NCBI GenBank assembly: GCA_003543245.1 | Contig: DPJB01000011.1 | Span: 3,424-14,795, forward strand | Length of the DNA stretch: 11,372 nt | DNA from: Moraxellaceae bacterium | GTDB taxonomy: Bacteria; Pseudomonadota; Gammaproteobacteria; Pseudomonadales; Moraxellaceae | Direction of reading: 5' to 3' | Part shown: piece by piece, positions 6,425 to 11,372 of the stretch | How the letters are laid out: every line of letters starts with the position of its first letter | Numbering within the stretch: position 1 is the first letter of the stretch | The notes under the pieces: model-generated | The model's database searches: none | Seen by the model: only the letters and a program-made list of their open reading frames with translations | Told to the model about the DNA's origin: nothing | Made by a program: the position numbers and the translations under genes

Positions 6425-6488
6425 AAGAGGGTTACCACAACACCAAAACGTAAAACCGGTTCAGCAACATCAACTTCTACAACTAAAT

Positions 6489-6866
6489 TCAGGCAGCCTT
6501 GCGCTTCTCGCCAGCTGCAACCAGCTCGTCAAACAGCTTCTGGCCTTCTTCCACAACCTTGAGGCCCGTCAGCTTCAGCTTCACGGACTCAACCTGCTGC
6601 TTGATGTGTTCTGCAGTCAGCTTGTCGGCTTCATCAATCAGCACCTGAACCAGACCAGCCACCACCAGAAGGGGCTTCGGGGTCTCGGCAGCCTTTTCGG
6701 CACGGGCTTCGGTGCCCACGGCAATCAGACGCTCATACTGCTTCTTGCCCTCTTCTTCAGCCTTGGCAACCAGACCGAGGTTGGCCAGATACACCTGCTC
6801 GCCGAGGCTCTTTACGCGCTCGACCAGACCCTGCTGCTGTTCGGAAACCTGCTTCAGTTCACCCAT
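6489..6866 (-). CDS. Phasin-family (PHA granule-associated) protein
   Basis: Small 125-aa cytoplasmic protein, Ala-, Glu-, Lys- and Leu-rich, almost entirely predicted helix. Residues 11-60 contain LVERVKSLGEQVYLANLGLV and then AKAEEEGKKQYERLIAVGTE, matching the 'IWLAGLGAYSK..EG...FE.LV..G' block of PhaI/PhaF-type phasins. Such proteins coat polyhydroxyalkanoate granules. The C-terminus (about 75-125) forms another amphipathic helix ending KRKAA, without the long lysine-alanine tail of PhaF, so it is closer to PhaI. AAGGAG lies 6 nt before ATG 6866, a very strong ribosome-binding site. It has its own promoter and terminator and no PHA synthase is in the window. A related helical stress protein is the main alternative. 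Confidence 0.78.
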   Translation of the reverse strand: MGELKQVSEQQQGLVERVKSLGEQVYLANLGLVAKAEEEGKKQYERLIAVGTEARAEKAAETPKPLLVVAGLVQVLIDEADKLTAEHIKQQVESVKLKLTGLKVVEEGQKLFDELVAAGEKRKAA

Positions 6867-6936
6867 GACTTACTCCTTGAAAATTCAAACCCGTTCTTTT
6901 CGATCCGGAAAGCGGAGGCTCGGACCAACAGGATGA

Positions 6937-6942
6937 ATTATA
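6937..6942 (-). promoter_or_regulatory. Candidate phasin promoter, consensus -10
   Basis: A perfect TATAAT lies on the minus strand, with a predicted start near 6930 and a leader of about 64 nt. No convincing -35 hexamer is found 16-19 nt upstream (the region reads ATGTAACAACTC), so recognition may rest on the -10 or on an activator. The rest of 6943-7054 is AT-rich with no other signal recognised. Confidence 0.5.
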
Positions 6943-7054
6943 GAAATGGCAAGGAGTTGTTACATCGAAATAGTTAGACAACCAGACAATATTCATCGCA
7001 AATACACTGCTGTCCGACAAAATGTAACCACGCCACCAATCCACTCCTGAAACG

Positions 7055-7082
7055 CGAGAGGCCCGCAATTGCGGGCCTCTCG
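7055..7082. terminator. Perfect 28-nt palindrome after ppa (terminator-like)
   Basis: Arms 7055-7068 and 7069-7082 (CGAGAGGCCCGCAA and its complement) are perfectly paired over 14 bp with no unpaired spacer, 21 nt beyond the ppa stop. In RNA the central AATT would open as the loop. The minus-strand tail is GCGTTTC, a poor U tract, so termination may be partial. It could also protect the mRNA 3' end. Confidence 0.7.
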
Positions 7083-7103
7083 GGGAACATCATCAGTGCA
7101 GTC

Positions 7104-7628
7104 TTACTTGGCGGCTTCAATCGCCTTCAGGATATCTGCCTTGGCAGCCTCGGCACCTTCCCAACCTGTGAGCTTGACCCACTTGCCCGGCTCCAGAGCC
7201 TTGTAGTTCTCGAAGAAGTGCTTGATCTGCGCCAGCAGCAGCTCGGGCAGATCCGTGTATTCCTTCACGTTCTTGTAAAGCGGCGTGAGCTTGTCGTGCG
7301 GCACAGCAATGAGCTTGGTGTCGATACCGGCTTCGTCTTCCATGTTCAGCTTGCCAACCACGCGGGCACGGATGACACAGCCTGGCTCGACCGGGAACGG
7401 GGTCACCACCAGCACATCCAGGGGGTCGCCATCTTCGGACAGGGTATGCGGGATGTAGCCATAGTTGACCGGGTAGGACATGCCTGTTCCGATGAAACGG
7501 TCCACAAACAGTGCATCGGAGTCCTTGTCGATTTCATACTTGATGGGCGCGGCATTAGCCGGGATTTCGATGATCACGTAGATATCGTTCGGCACATCCT
7601 TGCCGATCGGGACATTCTTGTAGCTCAT
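7104..7628 (-). CDS. ppa: Inorganic pyrophosphatase (family I, soluble)
   Basis: Cytoplasmic Mg-dependent enzyme hydrolysing pyrophosphate to two phosphates, pulling DNA, RNA and protein synthesis forward. The 174-aa protein matches the bacterial hexameric class (E. coli 176 aa) along its whole length. Visible motifs are IPANAAPIKYEID (Lys30, Glu32), FVDRF (Arg44), YPVNYGYI (Tyr56) and the signature DGDPLDVLV with Asp66, Asp68 and Asp71. Next come DEAGID (Asp98, Asp103) and KWVKLTGW near the end. These correspond to the metal- and pyrophosphate-binding residues of the family. The start at ATG 7628 matches E. coli MSLLNVPAGKD; the ribosome-binding site (GAGAG) is weak. It lies downstream of the cysK-MAPEG pair on the same strand but has a candidate promoter and a terminator between, so it is probably its own unit. 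Confidence 0.98.
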   Translation of the reverse strand: MSYKNVPIGKDVPNDIYVIIEIPANAAPIKYEIDKDSDALFVDRFIGTGMSYPVNYGYIPHTLSEDGDPLDVLVVTPFPVEPGCVIRARVVGKLNMEDEAGIDTKLIAVPHDKLTPLYKNVKEYTDLPELLLAQIKHFFENYKALEPGKWVKLTGWEGAEAAKADILKAIEAAK

Positions 7629-7656
7629 GGCTGGCTCTCGGATAGGGAGGAAAAGA

Positions 7657-7678
7657 CGGGGCGCATTATAGCGCCCCG
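7657..7678 (-). terminator. Hairpin after the MAPEG gene whose loop is a TATAAT box
   Basis: An 8-bp stem (CGGGGCGC / GCGCCCCG, 7657-7664 with 7671-7678) encloses a 6-nt loop. On the minus strand the stem is followed by TCTTTTCC, giving a plausible intrinsic terminator 22 nt after the MAPEG stop. The minus-strand loop reads TATAAT. Confidence 0.65.
7665..7670 (-). promoter_or_regulatory. Candidate ppa promoter, consensus -10 with GC-rich discriminator
   Basis: TATAAT is followed on the minus strand by GCGCCCCG. It would start transcription near 7658, giving ppa a leader of about 30 nt. No clear -35 hexamer is seen. A GC-rich discriminator is a known property of growth-rate- and ppGpp-controlled promoters; its relevance here is inferred. 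Confidence 0.45.
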
Positions 7679-7700
7679 CAGGGAGTTGCCCAGTGCCCGC

Positions 7701-8081
7701 TCAGGCCGAAACGACAAACAGGGCCACAATGCAGGCGACACCACCAGCCCACACCAGAGAGCGCATGGCAGCCTTGTCGGTTATGTAGAGCACCCCGTAC
7801 AGCAGGCGCAGGCCGATATAGGTCACGGCGATCGCGTCGATCGCCACCTGCGGCGCCGCAGCAAGATGGGCAATGATGACCGCTGCCATAAAACCGGGAA
7901 TGGACTCGAAGGTATTGAGCTGGGCCCAGTGCGCCCTTTTGGCCGGCCCCTCCAGCTTGTCCAGATACTCACGCGGATTATGGTTGTCGCGCGGGCGAAA
8001 ACCGGAGGTGAACTTGGCCACCCCGGTCCAGATATAGGGCAGAAGGATAGCTGCCAGCACACACCAGTATGCAATCGTCAC
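7701..8081 (-). CDS. MAPEG-family membrane protein
   Basis: Inner-membrane protein of 126 aa with four predicted helices (about 3-20, 60-76, 80-98, 105-124). It has the MAPEG (membrane-associated proteins in eicosanoid and glutathione metabolism) pattern: a hydrophilic loop NPREYLDKLEGPAKRAHWAQ, then LNTFESIPGF with Asn56, Glu59 and Pro62. Bacterial members are mostly uncharacterised; some related microsomal enzymes transfer glutathione. The start is GTG 8081, overlapping the cysK stop in GTGA (8081-8078), with AGGAG about 8 nt upstream inside cysK. This suggests translational coupling and links the protein to cysteine or glutathione metabolism, though without proof of activity. Confidence 0.88.
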   Translation of the reverse strand: MTIAYWCVLAAILLPYIWTGVAKFTSGFRPRDNHNPREYLDKLEGPAKRAHWAQLNTFESIPGFMAAVIIAHLAAAPQVAIDAIAVTYIGLRLLYGVLYITDKAAMRSLVWAGGVACIVALFVVSA

Positions 8082-9052
8082 TGCACCAGCTCCTGATCAG
8101 TAAAGAGCCCGTCAAACAGGGCAGTGGAGAGATAACGCTCACCGGAGTCCGGCAGGACCACCACAATCAGCTTGCCGGCATTTTCGGGCCGTGCCGCCAC
8201 CCGGGCAGCAGCACAGGCGGCCGCACCGCAGGAAATGCCTGCAAGGATGCCTTCTTCACGCATCAGGCGTCGCGCAAACTCGATGGCATCTTCATTGCTG
8301 ACCGTCTCAACCGCATCCACCAGCGACAGATCCAGGTTCTTCGGCACAAAGTTGGCACCAATACCCTGTATCTTGTGCGGTGCCGGGGCCAGTGCTTCGC
8401 CTTTCAGCGACTGGGTGATCAGGGGTGATGCGATCGGCTCGACCGCAATGGTCTGGATGGCCTTGCCCTGTGTTTTCTTGATGTAGCGCGACACCCCGGT
8501 CAGCGTGCCGCCGGTACCCACCCCCGCCACGAACACATCAACACCGCCGTCGGAGTCATTCCATATCTCGGGACCAGTCGTTGCCTCGTGAATGGCGGGA
8601 TTGGCAGGATTCTCGAACTGCTGTGGCAGGAAATGACGCGCCGGATCGCCGGCAACAATTTCCTCGGCCTTTTCAATGGCACCCTTCATGCCCCTGGCAG
8701 GGTCGGTCAGCACCAGATTTGCCCCCAGTGCCTTGAGAACCTTGCGCCGTTCCAGCGACATCGAAGCCGGCATGGTCAGGGTAATGGCGTAGCCTTTGGC
8801 GGCCGCGACAAACGCCAGGGCAATCCCGGTATTACCGGAGGTGGGCTCGACAATCGTCATGCCGGGCTTGAGCAGGCCGCGTTGCTCGGCATCCTGCACC
8901 ATGGCAGCGCCAATGCGGCACTTCACAGAATACGCTGGATTACGGCCCTCGATCTTGGCGTAAACACGGGCATTGCTGCCAGCGACACGATTAAGCCGTA
9001 CAAGAGGCGTATTTCCGATCGAGAGTGAATTATCATCATAAAGACGGGCCAT
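8078..9052 (-). CDS. cysK: Cysteine synthase A (O-acetylserine sulfhydrylase)
   Basis: PLP enzyme converting O-acetylserine and sulfide to cysteine in the cytoplasm. The 324-aa protein aligns end to end with E. coli CysK (323 aa). Lys44 in SVKCRIG is the PLP Schiff-base lysine. TSGNTG (71-76) is the substrate-binding loop. GVGTGGTLTG binds the PLP phosphate, and PHKIQGIGA and LPDSGERYLSTALF are family signatures. GISCGAA replaces the GISSGAA of E. coli. The start is ATG 9052 (MARLYDDN), with AGGGAG 7 nt upstream; ATG 9058 is too close to that site, and the 35-codon extension to 9157 runs through the promoter. It is first in a two-gene unit with the MAPEG gene and diverges from the kef gene. 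CysK rather than CysM is favoured by the CysK-type motifs and length. Confidence 0.96.
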   Translation of the reverse strand: MARLYDDNSLSIGNTPLVRLNRVAGSNARVYAKIEGRNPAYSVKCRIGAAMVQDAEQRGLLKPGMTIVEPTSGNTGIALAFVAAAKGYAITLTMPASMSLERRKVLKALGANLVLTDPARGMKGAIEKAEEIVAGDPARHFLPQQFENPANPAIHEATTGPEIWNDSDGGVDVFVAGVGTGGTLTGVSRYIKKTQGKAIQTIAVEPIASPLITQSLKGEALAPAPHKIQGIGANFVPKNLDLSLVDAVETVSNEDAIEFARRLMREEGILAGISCGAAACAAARVAARPENAGKLIVVVLPDSGERYLSTALFDGLFTDQELVQ

Positions 9053-9082
9053 GCTCATGCTCCCTTGGCAAACAGGGATGTG

Positions 9083-9111
9083 ACTATCAATCCTTTGCCG
9101 GAACGATGCAA
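9083..9111 (-). promoter_or_regulatory. Candidate sigma70 promoter for cysK
   Basis: Minus-strand TTGCAT (9111-9106) and GATAGT (9088-9083) are separated by exactly 17 nt. Matches to consensus are 3 of 6 and 4 of 6. The predicted start is about 9076, a leader of about 24 nt. No clear matching plus-strand promoter for the kef gene was seen in the 90-nt divergent gap. Confidence 0.4.
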
Positions 9112-9142
9112 CCGTCTGCAAACCCCTGCCACAGGAACGTGC

Positions 9143-10921
9143 ATGAAACTGCTGCAAACCACCGTGATATTTCTTGGCGCCGCCCTGCTCATGGTGCCCT
9201 TGCTAAAACGTTTCGGCCTGGCCTCGGTCATCGGCTATCTCACCACCGGCATCGTGCTTGGCCCTCATGCCATGGGCATGATCAGCGACACGCATCAAGT
9301 GCTGGAATTTGCCGAATTCGGCGTGGTCATGCTGCTGTTCCTGATCGGCCTGGAGCTGGAGCCATCACGGCTCTGGGTCTTGCGTCATTCCGTGTTTGGT
9401 CTGGGCGGGCTACAGGTTTTGCTTACCGGACTACTGTTCATGGGTGCCGGAGTCTGGTGGGGAGCCAGCACCCCGGTCAGTTTTATTGTCGGTTTTGGAC
9501 TGGCCATGTCGTCCACCGCATTTGTGTTGCAACTGCTCAGCGAGAAAAACCAGCTCACCTCGCAATATGGACGCAAGGCCTTTGCCATCCTGCTCTTCCA
9601 GGATCTGGCAGTGGTGCCACTGCTGGCCGTCATTCCCTTGCTGGCCGGCCAGAACCCAGACATTGGCTGGGCCGACCTTGGCAAACTGCTGCTGGTTGCA
9701 GCCGTTTTTGTGGTCTCCAGCCGCACACTGGTCCGCCCGGCATTCCGCTTCATCGCCGGGGCCGGGGCACGTGAAATGTTCACGGCAGCCGCCCTGTTCA
9801 TTGTCATCGGGGCGGCCATTCTCACCGAGCTGCTCGGTATCTCGATGGCCATGGGTGCGTTTGCCGCCGGGGTATTGCTGGCCGACAGCGAGTACCGCCA
9901 CGAACTGGAAGCCAGTTTGCAGCCATTCAAGGGATTGCTGCTGGGCCTGTTCTTTATTGCCGTCGGCATGACTGCCGACATTCAGTTACTGATTGACGAA
10001 CCGGTTTCCATTCTGGGCCTTGCACTGCTGCTGATGCTGGCCAAGCTCCTTCTGCTGGCGCTTATCGGCCGCATCAGTGGTGCCGACCTGCACTGCAATG
10101 TGCATCTGGGTGTGTCGCTGGCACAGGGGGGTGAGTTTGCCTTTGTGCTGTTCACTGCAGCAGTGGCTGACAACCTGTTGCCTGTCGACATGGCCGAACG
10201 ACTGATCCTTGTGGTTACACTCACCATGGCACTGACACCACTGGCGTTCATGCTGCTGGAGAAATTCATCGAGCCGCGTCTGCGGCCACGCGAAAACCGC
10301 AGCTTTGACGAGGTCCCCGAGCATGACAGCCAGGTCATCATTGCGGGATTCGGGCGCTTCGGACAAATCGTGGCGCGGGTGCTGCGCATGCATCACATTC
10401 CGTTCACCGCACTCGAAGCCGACGTCCGGCAGGTCGACTTTGTGCGACGCTTCGGCAACCGGGTGTATTACGGCAACCCGGCCAACATCGAACTGCTGCG
10501 CTCGGCCGGCACTGTCAAGGCCAGAATATTTGTACTGGCCATGGACAATATTGAAGACTCGATACGCACGGCCCAATCGGTACATCACCACTTCCCTCAT
10601 GTCGCGATCTACGCCCGCGCACGTGACAGAGCCCATGCCTACCGCCTCATGGACCTTGGCGTGAAAGTCATCAATCGCGAGACCTATCTCTCCAGCCTGT
10701 CCCTGGCAGAAAAAGTTCTCACCGGGCTTGGCATGCCGGAAGAGCAAGCCGCCCAAGGGGTTGCCCGCTTTCAGGAATATGACGAAGAACTGATCAAGCG
10801 CCAGCATGCGATTTATCAGGACGAGGCCCGCCTGCTGGAAACCACACGACAGTCCATGGATGAGCTTGAGAACCTTTTTGAAAGCGATGCGCGCGCGGCA
10901 GCCAAAAAGCATGATGACTAA
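9143..10921 (+). CDS. KefB/KefC-type potassium/proton antiporter (CPA2 family)
   Basis: Inner-membrane glutathione-gated K+ efflux system of 592 aa (E. coli KefB 601, KefC 620). Residues 1 to about 380 are a CPA2 exchanger domain of roughly 12-13 helices, with GYLTTGIVLGPH, FLIGLELEPSRLW and SLAQGGEFAFVLF. From about 396 a RCK/TrkA-N domain begins, with VIIAGFGRFGQ (GFGRFG 402-407) for nucleotide binding and VYYGNPANIELLRSAG. After the RCK fold comes a charged helical C-terminus. In the loop HELEASLQPFKG (from residue 253), KefC has acidic residues where Ser258 and Gln260 lie here. ATG 9143 has AGGAA 5 nt upstream; the earlier in-frame codon at 9065 would add 26 non-conserved residues. No KefF/KefG ancillary gene is in the window. 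Which of KefB or KefC it matches best is not resolvable by eye. Confidence 0.92.
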   Translation: MKLLQTTVIFLGAALLMVPLLKRFGLASVIGYLTTGIVLGPHAMGMISDTHQVLEFAEFGVVMLLFLIGLELEPSRLWVLRHSVFGLGGLQVLLTGLLFMGAGVWWGASTPVSFIVGFGLAMSSTAFVLQLLSEKNQLTSQYGRKAFAILLFQDLAVVPLLAVIPLLAGQNPDIGWADLGKLLLVAAVFVVSSRTLVRPAFRFIAGAGAREMFTAAALFIVIGAAILTELLGISMAMGAFAAGVLLADSEYRHELEASLQPFKGLLLGLFFIAVGMTADIQLLIDEPVSILGLALLLMLAKLLLLALIGRISGADLHCNVHLGVSLAQGGEFAFVLFTAAVADNLLPVDMAERLILVVTLTMALTPLAFMLLEKFIEPRLRPRENRSFDEVPEHDSQVIIAGFGRFGQIVARVLRMHHIPFTALEADVRQVDFVRRFGNRVYYGNPANIELLRSAGTVKARIFVLAMDNIEDSIRTAQSVHHHFPHVAIYARARDRAHAYRLMDLGVKVINRETYLSSLSLAEKVLTGLGMPEEQAAQGVARFQEYDEELIKRQHAIYQDEARLLETTRQSMDELENLFESDARAAAKKHDD

Positions 10922-10946
10922 CCACATGGTTACCGTTGCCGGACAG

Positions 10947-10984
10947 GCATAAAAAAACCGGCCTTTCAGCCGGTTTTTTTATGC
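10947..10984. terminator. Bidirectional terminator between convergent genes
   Basis: A 16-bp perfect stem (10947-10962 with 10969-10984; core CCGGC / GCCGG) has a 6-nt loop, with A7 and T7 runs in the arms. It lies 26 nt after the kef stop on the plus strand and 20 nt after the decarboxylase stop on the minus strand, so it can serve both convergent genes. Confidence 0.9.
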
Positions 10985-11003
10985 GCGTTTGAGCGTGAAA
11001 AAA

Positions 11004-11372
11004 TTATTTCACGTAATACGTCTTCAGCGGCGGGAACCCGTTGAACTCCACCGAACTGTACGAGTTGGTGTAAGCACCGGTTGTCATCCAGTACAGGCGA
11101 TCACCCACGGCCAGATTAAGCGGCAGCTGGTAATTCGAGTTCTCGTACATGATGTCGGTAGAGTCGCAGGTCGGACCGGCGATCACCACAGTACCCGTCG
11201 GCGGATTGCCTTCCAGCTTTTCCATGTAGATCGGGTACTTGATCGACTCGCCCATGGTCTCCATGAGGCCCTGGAACAGCCCCACATCCAGATACACCCA
11301 GCGGTTGAGGTCGGTACGCGACTTGCGCGAAATCAGCACCACTTCCGACACCAGCACACCGGATTCGCCCAC
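11004..11372 (-). CDS. Ornithine/diamine decarboxylase (type III PLP fold), C-terminal part
   Basis: The last 122 codons of a minus-strand gene that begins beyond the right edge. The GTG codon at 11372 is internal, not a start. GPTCDSTDIMYE carries the active-site Cys and following Asp of alanine-racemase-fold ornithine decarboxylases, where this cysteine reaches the partner subunit's active site. LAVGDRLYWMTTGAYTNSYS and FNGFPP match the conserved GAYT..... FNGF block with the PLP-contacting Tyr. The reaction would be decarboxylation of ornithine (or lysine or diaminopimelate) to a diamine, feeding polyamine synthesis. Substrate specificity depends on residues not in the window. TAA stop at 11006-11004 leads into the shared terminator. 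Confidence 0.9.
   Translation of the reverse strand: MGESGVLVSEVVLISRKSRTDLNRWVYLDVGLFQGLMETMGESIKYPIYMEKLEGNPPTGTVVIAGPTCDSTDIMYENSNYQLPLNLAVGDRLYWMTTGAYTNSYSSVEFNGFPPLKTYYVK

Noticed and set aside
6375..6488. The hairpin at 6397-6424 as a terminator for the plus-strand glutathione transferase gene
   Set aside because: On the plus strand the stem is followed by AAGAGGG, with no T run. The T8 tract is on the minus strand, so it belongs to the phasin gene.
7218..8096. A 292-codon plus-strand frame across ppa and the MAPEG gene
   Set aside because: It crosses two clearly identified minus-strand genes, a terminator and a promoter, and its product is a His/Arg/Asp-rich shadow sequence.
9053..9157. 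Extended cysK start at 9157
   Set aside because: The 35 extra residues are absent from CysK homologues and cover the candidate cysK promoter and the kef start region; ATG 9052 has correctly spaced AGGGAG.
9431..9981. Minus-strand frames within the kef gene
   Set aside because: They lie antisense to conserved membrane helices of the antiporter, are rich in Gly/Gln/Ser/Arg shadow codons and have no ribosome-binding site.

Overview
The window looks like chromosomal core DNA of a GC-moderate gammaproteobacterium. HemN, CysK, Ppa and the YfcG-type glutathione transferase are all close to their enterobacterial and pseudomonad versions. A phasin and a cluster of AdeT-like periplasmic binding proteins would suit a marine or environmental, lipid- or PHA-storing genus, but the genus cannot be named from sequence alone. 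No insertion sequence, phage gene, tRNA, rRNA or CRISPR array was seen. Coding density is high and no stretch over 300 bases lacks a gene; the longest gaps are 5442-5714, 6867-7103 and 474-700.

Layout. Positions 1-473 (minus) hold the N-terminal 157 codons of an acyl-CoA-dehydrogenase-like protein that runs off the left edge. A perfect 23-bp hairpin (647-693) follows, then hemN (minus, 701-2098), the oxygen-independent coproporphyrinogen III dehydrogenase, preceded by an FNR/Anr-type box. Next, 2257-5441 holds three tandem paralogous secreted proteins (minus), transcribed from right to left, with no permease gene in view. Diverging from them is a yfcG-like glutathione transferase (plus, 5715-6374). 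A phasin gene (minus, 6489-6866) and ppa (minus, 7104-7628) follow, then a cysK-MAPEG pair overlapping by 4 nt (minus, 9052-7701). A kefB/kefC-type potassium/proton antiporter (plus, 9143-10921) diverges from cysK. The C-terminal 122 codons of an ornithine/diamine decarboxylase (minus, 11004-11372) run off the right edge.

How the genes fit together. hemN has a textbook anaerobic-activator arrangement: an FNR/Anr box centred exactly 41.5 nt upstream of the preferred ATG, which suggests a leaderless or nearly leaderless anaerobic transcript. Four of the genes touch thiol/glutathione chemistry: cysK makes cysteine, the MAPEG protein and YfcG-like protein are glutathione-transferase families, and Kef antiporters are gated by glutathione and its adducts. 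Only cysK and the MAPEG gene are physically coupled; the rest is a loose theme.

The least understood part is the three-gene array of AdeT-like putative solute-binding proteins. They share a signal peptide, a four-cysteine pattern and a conserved acidic C-terminus, and two mutually exclusive RNA hairpins lie between the first and second genes. Most features have a recognisable family; nothing in the window amounts to a demonstrably new system.
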